From Chryseolinea sp. H1M3-3 (GTDB taxonomy: Bacteria; Bacteroidota; Bacteroidia; Cytophagales; Cyclobacteriaceae): DNA of 64,000 bases. The stretch lies in NCBI RefSeq assembly GCF_029360725.1, contig NZ_JARKMY010000002.1, forward strand, positions 434,001 to 498,000, in the 5' to 3' direction. Shown here one piece after another: positions 25,845-34,549 of the stretch. How positions within the stretch are numbered: position 1 is the first letter of the stretch; the number at the start of each line of letters is the position of its first letter. The notes under the pieces were generated by a model. The model did not search any database. It worked only from the letters and a program-made list of their open reading frames with translations, and was not told where the DNA came from. Position numbers and translations under genes: made by a program.

Positions 25845-26422
25845 ATTTTTTTTCTAGATAAATAAATTTCAACAATTAGGACTCCGATGGCAAGGGCGGC
25901 TGAGACCATAAATATCCATCCACCAATGTCCGGACCGGAGAATGCTGTAAAGTTAAGCAATTGCTTAGTGCCAATAACAGGAGGCTGGTATGCCATACCT
26001 GGTACGATGATGGCTGCTGTGGGATCAAGATTGTGGCCATAATCATAACCCCAAAGATAAAAATCTACTAATGCGCCGATTCCACATGCCATGAGGAGCA
26101 ACGCGTATGCGATAAGCATAAATCGGCGGTTCAGTATGCTTACTAATAAACCAAAGCCGATTACAAATCCAACAATGTAAATCATGTAGCCGAATTCCGG
26201 AAACATACTGACTTCGATGTGGCGCATACCGATATAGTGATTCAGCGCGCTGATAATGTTAACATCTCCGGTGATATTATCAATCCAAATTTTCATGGTA
26301 AGTCCTTCAGGATACTGAGGAGCCCACATAACGATTTGCCACAGGGGCACAAAATAAGCGGAGATCAATATTAGCGCAGAGAGGGCAATGAGCAATCGTG
26401 ACAGTGGTTTCAGTTTTTTCAT
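25841..26422 (-). CDS. Integral membrane protein of the Bacteroidota nos operon
   Basis: The 193-residue protein starts MKKLKPLSRLLIALSALIL at 26422 (a longer frame adds nine residues). It has about four to five membrane helices and a periplasmic loop with aromatic residues (LWQIVMWAPQYPEG). Proteins of this kind sit between nosZ and nosL in clade II nos clusters, where nosR is missing, and are thought to help electron transfer to NosZ or its assembly; the function is not established. A short hairpin (CCTTAA/TTAAGG, 26458-26476) lies between nosZ and this gene. Confidence 0.72.
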   Translation of the reverse strand: MKKLKPLSRLLIALSALILISAYFVPLWQIVMWAPQYPEGLTMKIWIDNITGDVNIISALNHYIGMRHIEVSMFPEFGYMIYIVGFVIGFGLLVSILNRRFMLIAYALLLMACGIGALVDFYLWGYDYGHNLDPTAAIIVPGMAYQPPVIGTKQLLNFTAFSGPDIGGWIFMVSAALAIGVLIVEIYLSRKKI

Positions 26423-26516
26423 GGAATCGAATTTTAAAGATAACCCCACCCCAATGACCTTAATTTTTGATTAAGGTATCGAGATGAGGTATCAACCTGT
26501 TAACTATGATTTTTCA

Positions 26517-28496
26517 TTATTTCCCGGCGCCACTTTCCTGGTTTTCAACTTTGCCTGTAGAAAATTTCAGTGGCGTTTTAGAACCTGCTGGAGATACGCG
26601 GATGTAGCCAGACATTTCCTGGTGTAACGCTGAACAAAAGTCCGTGCAATAGAATGGAAATACACCTGAACTTAATGGTTTCCATTTAAAAGTCTGTGTT
26701 TCACCTGGCATGATTAATATTTCAGCATTATTAGCACCTTTCACAGCAAAACCGTGCGGAACATCCCAATCCTGTTCAATATTTGTTACGTGGAAAAAGA
26801 CATCATCTCCGACATTAACCCCCTCGATATTATCAGGAGTAAGGTGTGAACGGATTGCCGTCATGGAAATGTGCACTTCATTCCCTTTTCTTTCAACTTT
26901 GGTTTGACCTTCACCTTTAGCGGCATAAGGGTGTTCGTTTTCCTCAATCTTGTAGATCTTGAGGGATTTAGCTTGAATCAGACTTGCTGGTATTGCTTCT
27001 GCATAGTGTGGCTCACCCGTTGTAGGGAAGTCGAGCAGCAATTGCATTTTATCGCCAGAAATATCATATAGCTGCGCGGATTGTGTTAACTCAGGGCCTG
27101 TTGGTAGATAACGGTCCTTGGTGATCTTGTTATAGGCAATCACATATTTACCATGAGGTTTTTTGGTAGGTCCTCCTGGAACACTCAAGTGACCAATGGA
27201 ATAGTAAGTAGGAACGCGATCAAGAATTTCCAATGTTTTGACATTCCATTTAACGATCTCGGATGACACAAACATAGAGGTATACGCATTTCCTTTTTCG
27301 TCGAACTCAGTATGCAACGGGCCAAGACCTGGTTTTTTAACTTCGCCATGAAGCGCAGCCTCATATTTAATCACTGGTATTCCGCTAAAATCGCCTTCAA
27401 ACTCTTTATTGGCAATTGCATTTTGAATTTTTGTGAATGAGAACACAGGCATTGTAGCAGCAAGCTTTCCGCTTCCCACAATGTATTCTCCTGTAGGATC
27501 TACGTCAGTACCGTGAGGGGATTTAGGACATGGAATAAAATATACGATGTCAGGGAACTGGGTTATATCCAGAACCTTAACTTCATTTAAGATGGTAGAT
27601 GTAGCCGAATGTTTCTTGTCATCATACACATTGTGGGCATAATTAGCTTTCTCTATCGTACCTTTTCCTTGCGCAATGTACTCCTCTGCTTTTTTCCAGT
27701 TTACAGCCATGATAAAGTCTTTATCTTTCTGAGAAGCATTTACTTCCAATAAGGTGTAGGCTTGCTCCGTGTTGTAGCATGAGAAGAAGAACCATCCGTG
27801 TGACGGGCCTTTGCCTGCACGGCTTAAGTCGAAATTAAAACCGGGAGTTCTTAACTGAAAGGCTATATTCATACGACCCGAACTTGAATCGACTTTAATG
27901 AAACTAATAGAACCTTTGAAGTTTTCTTTGTATGAACTAATAGGCACATCTTTATTGCCCATCGGAATACTGAACCTGGTACCCGCAATTACATACTCGG
28001 TGTTTTCTGTAATAAAAGGGGAGGAGTGATTACCACCGCTGTTAGGAATTTCCAGGATCTCTTCTGTTCTGAATGAGCTTAGACTGATGCGAGCCACGCG
28101 CGGGGTATTGTTACCGTTAGCAAAAACCCAGCGTCCATCATGCTCACCTTTGGTTGTTGAAATTGCTACGTGATGCAAATCATCCCAAGGCACAAAACCA
28201 TGTGATGTATTTAACATCGGTTTTGTTTCTTCGCTATATCCATATCCATTTTCAGGAAACACGGAGAACACAGGAAGAATCTTAATCAACCTTCCTGAAG
28301 GTATGCCATAAACACTGAGCTGGCCATTGAAACCACCGGATACCAGATTATAGAATTCATCATACTTTCCCGGTGCAACATACACGCGTGAAGCTGCATC
28401 ACCGGTAGTGGCATCTTCCGGCGCTTTCGGTTTACAGCTATAAATTGAGAACGCTGCTAGAATTCCAGCCGTTCCTATTAAAATTTTATTTTTCAT
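26517..28496 (-). CDS. nosZ: Nitrous oxide reductase NosZ, clade II (Sec/lipoprotein type)
   Basis: The 659-residue enzyme reduces N2O to N2 in the periplasm. Its N-terminus has a lipobox (SIYSC, Cys21) instead of a twin-arginine signal, the mark of clade II NosZ. The beta-propeller carries CuZ histidines (DDLHHVAIS, NSGGNHSSPF, SPHGTDV, GPLHTEF, EPHYAEA) and the C-terminal cupredoxin carries the CuA site Cys617-x3-Cys621-x3-His625-x2-Met628. Length is normal. It follows a cytochrome c lipoprotein gene and precedes the nos accessory genes in one operon under tandem FNR-type dyads. Confidence 0.97.
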   Translation of the reverse strand: MKNKILIGTAGILAAFSIYSCKPKAPEDATTGDAASRVYVAPGKYDEFYNLVSGGFNGQLSVYGIPSGRLIKILPVFSVFPENGYGYSEETKPMLNTSHGFVPWDDLHHVAISTTKGEHDGRWVFANGNNTPRVARISLSSFRTEEILEIPNSGGNHSSPFITENTEYVIAGTRFSIPMGNKDVPISSYKENFKGSISFIKVDSSSGRMNIAFQLRTPGFNFDLSRAGKGPSHGWFFFSCYNTEQAYTLLEVNASQKDKDFIMAVNWKKAEEYIAQGKGTIEKANYAHNVYDDKKHSATSTILNEVKVLDITQFPDIVYFIPCPKSPHGTDVDPTGEYIVGSGKLAATMPVFSFTKIQNAIANKEFEGDFSGIPVIKYEAALHGEVKKPGLGPLHTEFDEKGNAYTSMFVSSEIVKWNVKTLEILDRVPTYYSIGHLSVPGGPTKKPHGKYVIAYNKITKDRYLPTGPELTQSAQLYDISGDKMQLLLDFPTTGEPHYAEAIPASLIQAKSLKIYKIEENEHPYAAKGEGQTKVERKGNEVHISMTAIRSHLTPDNIEGVNVGDDVFFHVTNIEQDWDVPHGFAVKGANNAEILIMPGETQTFKWKPLSSGVFPFYCTDFCSALHQEMSGYIRVSPAGSKTPLKFSTGKVENQESGAGK

Positions 28497-28549
28497 TATA
28501 TGTGTTAGTTAGTGAGATCTTCTTAGAAATTTCTTCTTGGAGATGATAG

Positions 28550-29020
28550 CTATTTTTCGCCATCGTTTTGCCGCATGAATTCAAGTACATCACGTGCATC
28601 ACCCAATGATACATTTTGATTCGGCATTCGTGTCAAACACAATTCAAGTAGTTTTTGCGCTTCTGCGTCCTTGTCGAGCATAACGTCCACGTTGGTAATC
28701 ATATTCATGATCCACTCAGGCTTTCTCTTTTTAGTAACATCTTTCCAACCTGGTCCTACTACCCGTTGATCATCAAGACGATGGCAAGCCTGGCATTTCA
28801 TTTCATAAATGGCTTTTCCTCTTGGAATACGTTCTTGTTCGAGAGGTGTGTTTAAAGTCACCTCTTTAACTTGGCCAACACCTTTGCCTTCGTCGACATT
28901 TTCGATAACAGCGTCCTTGCCGCTTGGATGTTCCTGAGACTCGCCTTCTGTTTTGGGTTTTTCCGGACCGCATGAAACGAGTATCAGGCCCAGAATAACA
29001 AGAGAAATCAAATTTTTCAT
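28550..29020 (-). CDS. Cytochrome c lipoprotein of the nos operon
   Basis: The 156-residue protein has a lipobox (ILVSC), a charged linker of about 50 residues, and one class I cytochrome c domain with CQACH, the GPGWKDV loop and a Met ligand in TRMPNQNVS. As first gene of the nos operon, 53 bases before nosZ, it is the likely electron donor to NosZ in place of the missing NosR. The promoter with two FNR-type dyads lies about 75-140 bases upstream. Confidence 0.88.
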   Translation of the reverse strand: MKNLISLVILGLILVSCGPEKPKTEGESQEHPSGKDAVIENVDEGKGVGQVKEVTLNTPLEQERIPRGKAIYEMKCQACHRLDDQRVVGPGWKDVTKKRKPEWIMNMITNVDVMLDKDAEAQKLLELCLTRMPNQNVSLGDARDVLEFMRQNDGEK

Positions 29021-29338
29021 AGTTTGTGCTGTTAGGTTGAATTTGTTAGTTAGATATAATAGATAAAATAACGAGGTCGAATGTTTTTATCGATGCAAAG
29101 TATATGGTGCAGCTTTTAACCCTTATGATTCAAGTCATATTCGTGGTATGATTTGTATCAGCTTTAATACACTTAACGTAAGGTCTACGTGTAATGTCAA
29201 CGAAAGCAACGCAAGATTAGCCTTAATAACTCTGTTAAGTTAGTTCGGATACATCAATTGATCAAAACTATTACGTATTTTTTGGGATCAAAGTGTAAAA
29301 TAGACTCTCATAAACAATTCCCTGAGTAACTGTTTCGT
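29021..29338. other. Intergenic region between hemN and the nos operon
   Basis: This 318-base gap, with nos downstream and hemN upstream on the same strand, holds the nos promoter with tandem dyads (29096-29161). The remaining part (29162-29338) shows no gene and no clear terminator hairpin. Confidence 0.6.
29096..29161 (-). promoter_or_regulatory. nos promoter: tandem FNR-type dyads ATGATTCAAGTCAT (29125-29138) and ATGATTTGTATCAG (29148-29161), -7 box ATACTTTG (29096-29103)
   Basis: The dyad centres are 23 bp apart and lie 32 and 55 bp from the centre of the -7 box, so both the class II and the class I positions are filled. The box keeps the TTTG core. The predicted transcript starts about 72 bases before the cytochrome c gene. 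Confidence 0.75.
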
Positions 29339-30715
29339 CTACATCGCTTTACTGTAAATATTGTTCGCGGGAGTGTGTTGATCGACTTGTCTACGAAGAT
29401 CAAAGGTGCTACAGATATTTCTGATAAATGCTCGTCCAAATTCAGTTACCTGAAATCCTTCATCATTTGGCGTTAAAATCCCTTCAAAACAGAACGTGTT
29501 CAATGTATGAAGAATAGATTTCTTGTTGATCATAGATAAATTGTCGCGGCTGATTTTACCTTGACACGCTACCTCAAGGATACATTTTTTGAGATGGAGG
29601 TCTTCATCTGTCTGAATATGTCCTTTGGCAACGGCCAGGCCATTACTTTTTAATGCCTGAGCATAGGTTTCAACTTTTTTCTCATTTTGAGCATAAGCAT
29701 ATTTTGCATCACTGATCGCCGAGCAACCTAGACCTATAAGCAAATCGGTCTCTAGCGTAGTATAGCCCATAAAATTGCGATGAAGTTTTCCTTGTTGCTG
29801 CGCGTGAAATATGGTATCGTGCGGCAGTGCAAAATGATCCATGCCAATGTCTTCATACCCATCAGCCTTCAGCATCGATCTTCCCGTTTCGTACAGCAAT
29901 CTTTTCATCACATCTGATGGCAAATCTGCGTCCTCATAGCCCCGTTGTCCTGGTTTTATCCAAGGCACATGCGCATAGCTGTAAAATGAAATTCTGTCTG
30001 GCTTCAGTGTAAGAATTTTTTCGAAGGTGTTAATTACCGTTGATGGTGTTTGGAAGGGCAACCCATAAATCAAGTCGAAACTTATTGATTCGTATCCAAT
30101 TGCCCGACTAACGTCAGTTACTTTTTGCAGATTTTCAAAAGGCTGAATGCGATGAATGGTCTTCTGTACTCTTTCATCGAGGTCCTGAACGCCAAAACTC
30201 ACCCTGGTAAATCCAAGATCGAAAAGTGTCTGCAAATGTTCTGGTGTGGTATTGTTAGGATGGCCTTCAAAACTAAATTCACGCTCGTCATGAATTTTCG
30301 AATCCTTAAGCAGTGACGAAATAAGCCATTTCAAGTTTTCTGAGCTAAAAAATGTCGGCGTTCCACCTCCCAGGTGAAGTGCGCGTATGACAGGCTTCTG
30401 ACCAAAAATAAGTTTATATTGTTCCCACTCACTCAACAGCGCACGGATGTATTTTTCCTCGACATTATGGTTCTTTGTAATGCGTGTGTTACATGCACAG
30501 TAAGTGCACAAGCTTTCACAAAAAGGAAGATGGATATATAGACTAATACCTTTAGTATCGTTTGTTTCACCAAAAATCCTTCTTACCGACGCAACCCATT
30601 TTTCATTCGAGAAATTCTCAGTGTCCCAGGATGGCATGGTGGGATAGCTCGTATAGCGAGGCACAGGCACATCATACTTTTTTATCAACTGGCTTTCTGA
30701 AAGCGTTTTAATCAT
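29339..30715 (-). CDS. hemN: Oxygen-independent coproporphyrinogen III oxidase
   Basis: The 458-residue radical SAM enzyme starts MIKTLSESQLIKKYDVPVPRY at 30715; a longer frame adds 16 residues and is unlikely. The SAM/4Fe-4S motif is Cys66-x3-Cys70-x2-Cys73, and YTSYPTMPSW, LHLGGGTPTF and the C-terminal HemN helical domain are present. It makes protoporphyrinogen IX without oxygen, as needed for haem synthesis of the cbb3, Nor and cytochrome c proteins here. An FNR-type dyad (30772-30785) lies upstream, within the coding end of the preceding membrane protein gene. Confidence 0.95.
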   Translation of the reverse strand: MIKTLSESQLIKKYDVPVPRYTSYPTMPSWDTENFSNEKWVASVRRIFGETNDTKGISLYIHLPFCESLCTYCACNTRITKNHNVEEKYIRALLSEWEQYKLIFGQKPVIRALHLGGGTPTFFSSENLKWLISSLLKDSKIHDEREFSFEGHPNNTTPEHLQTLFDLGFTRVSFGVQDLDERVQKTIHRIQPFENLQKVTDVSRAIGYESISFDLIYGLPFQTPSTVINTFEKILTLKPDRISFYSYAHVPWIKPGQRGYEDADLPSDVMKRLLYETGRSMLKADGYEDIGMDHFALPHDTIFHAQQQGKLHRNFMGYTTLETDLLIGLGCSAISDAKYAYAQNEKKVETYAQALKSNGLAVAKGHIQTDEDLHLKKCILEVACQGKISRDNLSMINKKSILHTLNTFCFEGILTPNDEGFQVTEFGRAFIRNICSTFDLRRQVDQHTPANNIYSKAM

Positions 30716-30759
30716 GATGTAAAATTCACCATTTATTAATGGTCCATTCCTGAGGTGAA

Positions 30760-31971
30760 TCAAATTGGTTTCTGATTTTTATCAGGTATTTCTGTTTTGC
30801 AGGTGTACAAAAACAGAAAGCAACAAACGGAAAGGATTGCTGAAAAAAGGAAGATAATTTGAGATGGCGTCACTCGAATGTCGGGCAAGAAAGAGCTCCA
30901 CCAGGGTTGAAGAACTAACGTAATTTCGCTTCCAATAAAACCGATCAGAAATGTTGCAATGACACCCGGCAAGGCTTTGTGATATAGGAATTCTTTTTCG
31001 ATATACCATACCAGCAGCAGGGCGGTGATAACGCCAATCAGTATTAAATGCAAATACGCAATTACGATGGGTTTGAGTTCATAAGCCAAAGCAGCAACAC
31101 TTGGAAAAGCCGATAAAAATTGAAGAATCGTTTTGATCGAGAAAGCGAGTAGGGCTGTAACTAATAAAGGATAGGACGGTCTGCTAAAATGCTGTGTCAT
31201 TTGCAGTTTCATTATGAAAGCAATGAGAGATGCCAGCACGTACAATTGGATCAAGCCGGCAAGACCAGCAATCAGGTTATACCCTAGCCCGGGCCTTGCC
31301 CATAGTACACTAAGGAAGTAAGCAGGCACGCAGGCAATAGCCATCCATCTGCCGATAGATTTTGCCTTTTGAATATCGTAATGAATTTGTTTTGTATCCA
31401 GTAGGTGAAAAAAAATACTGAATACACCAAACATAAAAAAGCCATTATATTGAAAATGTAAGTAATAGTAAATGGAGAAATAATACCACTGACTTTGACC
31501 TAATCCATTAGCCATGATGTAGCCCAATGAAAACGGACCGGCGGTTGAGATGAAAAAAAATATTAACGATACTCGTGCAAACCACACCGAAGTGCTCGAT
31601 AAGGATGCAGTCTTCTTTAAAAAAAGAATAACAAAAGAGAGTGCGACGAACGTATGAAGCGTTGAGAAGATGATTGAGTATGTTCCATACCCCTGAATAG
31701 GGAACGAAATCATCATGGCTACTACTAAGAGTTGAGCCAGTACAAAAAGTATCTTAAAGATTTTCTGGTCAACGGGTTGTATATACGTAATCGTATAAGC
31801 GATGTACAAAACGTTAAAGACCCATCCTAAAAACATGGTGTGTGAATGCCCATGGAGGAAATAAGCGTATGTAATTCCTGGTGTGGGCCAAACAAATTGC
31901 CAACGTAAGAAAATTCCAAAAAGCGATGCCAGGAAGAAAAATAGCAGGGGAAGTCTAATGTAACTTAGCAT
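30760..31971 (-). CDS. Polytopic membrane protein with conserved histidines (unknown; resembles haem-copper oxidase-like proteins)
   Basis: The 403-residue protein has about eleven or twelve membrane helices. A His-rich segment FLHGHSHTMFLGWVFN in an early helix and histidines in later helices (YYLHFQYNGFFMFG, IAYLHLILIGV) recall haem ligands of subunit I-like or NnrS-like proteins, but I cannot assign a family. It overlaps the next upstream membrane protein gene by 17 bases and is in the run from uspA-ccoI to hemN, which suggests a role in haem/copper or NO handling in the membrane. Confidence 0.6.
   Translation of the reverse strand: MLSYIRLPLLFFFLASLFGIFLRWQFVWPTPGITYAYFLHGHSHTMFLGWVFNVLYIAYTITYIQPVDQKIFKILFVLAQLLVVAMMISFPIQGYGTYSIIFSTLHTFVALSFVILFLKKTASLSSTSVWFARVSLIFFFISTAGPFSLGYIMANGLGQSQWYYFSIYYYLHFQYNGFFMFGVFSIFFHLLDTKQIHYDIQKAKSIGRWMAIACVPAYFLSVLWARPGLGYNLIAGLAGLIQLYVLASLIAFIMKLQMTQHFSRPSYPLLVTALLAFSIKTILQFLSAFPSVAALAYELKPIVIAYLHLILIGVITALLLVWYIEKEFLYHKALPGVIATFLIGFIGSEITLVLQPWWSSFLPDIRVTPSQIIFLFSAILSVCCFLFLYTCKTEIPDKNQKPI
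30772..30785 (-). promoter_or_regulatory. FNR-type dyad CTGATTTTTATCAG upstream of hemN, inside the preceding gene
   Basis: A perfect palindrome that also encodes the residues PDKNQ near the C-terminus of the upstream membrane protein. A GAATTTTA box lies at the 55-bp distance (30720-30727), but this would put the start of transcription at the hemN start codon, so the promoter itself is uncertain. Confidence 0.55.
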
Positions 31972-33013
31972 GCTGCCTTCTGTACGTTAAGGTGGCTATG
32001 GTAACAAAGTAAGCAACAATTGCTAATGCACTTATTATACCCGTCATTTTGCGCCAGTGAGTTGCCATAAATGCATCCGCGAAAATTCGTATCAGCCATG
32101 AACTCTGCAACACGAAAAGCCACAGATATAGAATTTTATGAAAAGGTTGTACACTGCTTCCCAACACACCTGGTAAAATAATCGGACCGTGCGCAAAGAT
32201 CATCGAAAATACGAAGCCCAGAAAGAAAGTATGCACAATTGCATCATAGGCCAGCATTTGCTCGGAGCGCGTCACAAAAAGTATTCCTGTCAGAAGCAAT
32301 GCCAGGTATCCACACAAAAGCGAGATGGCAACAAATTTTGGTAAACCGTTTTTTTTAATGGTTATGCCAATAAGATCATTTCTCATTAGCCAAATAGAAG
32401 TAGCGACTAACGAAAGACCGGATACCATATTACCAATGCCATGAAAAGAAATGCCTACGCCAATTACGAATGAAACGAGAAATCCAACAAAGAATTTTTT
32501 CTTGAGCGCGCTCACCGGAAGAAATCGAATCAGCTCCAGTCGTTCAGCGGTGATCACGAACAAAATAAATCCTAACCACCACGGAAACGCAAGTGGATAA
32601 AAGTTTTTAGTTAGTAATAATATATTTCCAATGAGCCAGTTAATCGCGCCTGCCAACATTAAAGTATAAATCAATGAGCGTTCGCGAATCAAGTAAATAG
32701 TGAATACAAGTATGAGTCCCGAACTGGCAAGTATCAACAGCATGATGGACCATAATGGCTGATTAATAATAAAAAACAGAACACTCAACGCACTGGATAC
32801 AGGTATCAGAAACAATACCTTTTTTTTGAGTGGAATTATTTTTTCGATCGATATAAGCGTGCCTAAAAAACCACCTACCATAATCGCACCGTGATGTGCT
32901 GTGGCTGGAAGCACGAATAAATCCCAGCCTATTCTGCTTAAGCCTGTCCAAAGTCCGGTAATGAGACAAAGGAGCGCAAGTGCTATGAATGGAATTCGTG
33001 AGACTTTGATCAT
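31955..33013 (-). CDS. Polytopic membrane protein, NnrS-like
   Basis: The 352-residue protein has about ten to twelve membrane helices. Two segments, PATAHHGAIMVGGFLGTLIS near the N-terminus and AIVHTFFLGFVFSMIFAHGP further on, resemble the His-containing blocks of NnrS, a haem- and copper-containing membrane protein linked to NO metabolism. The likeness is partial, so the name is tentative. It lies 77 bases after ccoS and overlaps the next membrane protein gene. Confidence 0.55.
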   Translation of the reverse strand: MIKVSRIPFIALALLCLITGLWTGLSRIGWDLFVLPATAHHGAIMVGGFLGTLISIEKIIPLKKKVLFLIPVSSALSVLFFIINQPLWSIMLLILASSGLILVFTIYLIRERSLIYTLMLAGAINWLIGNILLLTKNFYPLAFPWWLGFILFVITAERLELIRFLPVSALKKKFFVGFLVSFVIGVGISFHGIGNMVSGLSLVATSIWLMRNDLIGITIKKNGLPKFVAISLLCGYLALLLTGILFVTRSEQMLAYDAIVHTFFLGFVFSMIFAHGPIILPGVLGSSVQPFHKILYLWLFVLQSSWLIRIFADAFMATHWRKMTGIISALAIVAYFVTIATLTYRRQHAKLH

Positions 33014-33090
33014 TCAGCCTTATTGTGGATAATTAATGAAGGTAAAGATCGGATTCTTTTTTGTAAGTAGGCCGATCCTAGCGGAACAAC

Positions 33091-33252
33091 CTACTTATCC
33101 TTAGCTTCCTTCTTCTTATCCTCAAACAACATTCTTACGGACGGGGTATACGTATCGTCATATTGGCCGCTTTTCATGCTCCAATAAAATATCGCCAAGA
33201 ATAGTATTGCAATAGATAAACTAATGAGGATTAAAATGACAATGATACCCAT
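33091..33252 (-). CDS. ccoS: cbb3 oxidase assembly protein CcoS
   Basis: Starting at 33252 (MGIIVILILISLSIAILFL) the product has 53 residues: one membrane helix followed by YWSMKSGQYDDTYTPSVRMLF, the CcoS hallmark. CcoS is needed to insert haem and copper cofactors into cbb3 oxidase. A longer frame from 33324 overlaps the upstream gene and is not family-like. The start lies five bases after the stop of the CoA hydrolase gene. Confidence 0.9.
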   Translation of the reverse strand: MGIIVILILISLSIAILFLAIFYWSMKSGQYDDTYTPSVRMLFEDKKKEAKDK

Positions 33253-33256
33253 AACT

Positions 33257-34549
33257 TTAATAGACTGTTCGTTCAAATTCGTAAGAATGAAAGCGTTCGA
33301 ATGCTGCACGTTCCAAGGCTTCACGATGATTGGGATGTGCGATAGAAATCAATGCTTTTGCCCGCTGACGCATATTTTTTCCATACACGTAAGCAACGCC
33401 ATATTCTGTTACAATGTAATGTGCATGTGCCCTTGTTGTTACAACGCCGGCACCTTCTTTCAGTGATGCAACAATTCTGGAAACGCCATTTGCTGTGATG
33501 GAAGGTAATGCAATGATTGGTTTTCCGCCTTCTGATAAGGAAGCTCCCCGGACAAAATCCATCTGTCCTCCAACACCGGAATAGTGATAAGTTCCAATCG
33601 AATCCGAGCAGATTTGTCCGGTGATATCAACTTCAATGGCACTGTTGATGGCTGTCACTTTTGGATTAGTCCGGATGACCGCCGTGTCGTTCACATAGTC
33701 TATTCCCAGTGCAATGACGGAGGGATTGTCATCAACAAAATCATACAGTTTACGACTTCCCAATAAAAAGGAAGTGACCGTTTTTCCGCGATGTTTTTTC
33801 TTATGCTGGTTGGTAATAATTCCTTTTTCTATTAATGGAATTATTCCATCAGAGAACATCTCTGTATGTACTCCAAGTTCTTTATGATGCGTTAGACTTG
33901 CCAACACAGCATCTGGGATTGAACCTATACCCATCTGAAGGGTGGCGCCGTTTTCCACCAACTCCGAACAATGTAGCGCTATGCGTTGTGAAATTTCGTT
34001 CGGCGCACCGCACTGCACTTCTGGGAGCTCTTCCTCAGCGTAAACCATGGCATCAAATTCAGTAGTCTTCACAATACCGTCGCCTAACGTGCGGGGCATT
34101 CGCGGATTTACCTGTGCGATAACATGTTTAGCTGTTTTCACAGCACTTGCAGCGATATCCACCGATGTTCCTAACGAGCAGTATCCATGCTTATCGGGCG
34201 GCGACACCTGCACCAGCGCAACATCCAGCGGCAAGATATTTCTGCGGAAAAGAATAGGAATTTCACTGAGAAAAATGGGTACATAGTCTCCTCGGCCCGC
34301 ATTCACAGCTTCTCTGATATTTTGGGAAACGAACAATGAATTGATTCTAAAACTGTCCTTATATTTTTTGTCGGCAATAACAGCGTCGCCTTGTAAGCTG
34401 ATGCTGACAATTTCGACATTCCATAACTCGGAAGAACGCTCAGCAAGTTTTTTTAACAGAAAATGTGGAGTGGCTGCGCCACCATGGACAAAGACCCGTT
34501 GGCCTGGTTTAATGGCTTGTAGTGCTTCTTCAGCTGATATATAGTTCAT
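33257..34549 (-). CDS. Acetyl-CoA hydrolase/4-hydroxybutyrate CoA-transferase family protein
   Basis: The 430-residue enzyme has the two-domain CoA-transferase fold with GDAVIADKKYKDSF, LQMGIGSIPDAVLASL, GVHTEMFSDGI and SGVGGQMDFVRGA, all typical of the acetyl-CoA hydrolase/transferase family. It would move CoA between acetyl-CoA and another acid or hydrolyse acetyl-CoA, so acetate formation at low oxygen is conceivable. The gene is inserted between ccoI (4-base overlap) and ccoS (4-base gap), which is unusual for an oxidase assembly operon. Cytoplasmic. Confidence 0.85.
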   Translation of the reverse strand: MNYISAEEALQAIKPGQRVFVHGGAATPHFLLKKLAERSSELWNVEIVSISLQGDAVIADKKYKDSFRINSLFVSQNIREAVNAGRGDYVPIFLSEIPILFRRNILPLDVALVQVSPPDKHGYCSLGTSVDIAASAVKTAKHVIAQVNPRMPRTLGDGIVKTTEFDAMVYAEEELPEVQCGAPNEISQRIALHCSELVENGATLQMGIGSIPDAVLASLTHHKELGVHTEMFSDGIIPLIEKGIITNQHKKKHRGKTVTSFLLGSRKLYDFVDDNPSVIALGIDYVNDTAVIRTNPKVTAINSAIEVDITGQICSDSIGTYHYSGVGGQMDFVRGASLSEGGKPIIALPSITANGVSRIVASLKEGAGVVTTRAHAHYIVTEYGVAYVYGKNMRQRAKALISIAHPNHREALERAAFERFHSYEFERTVY

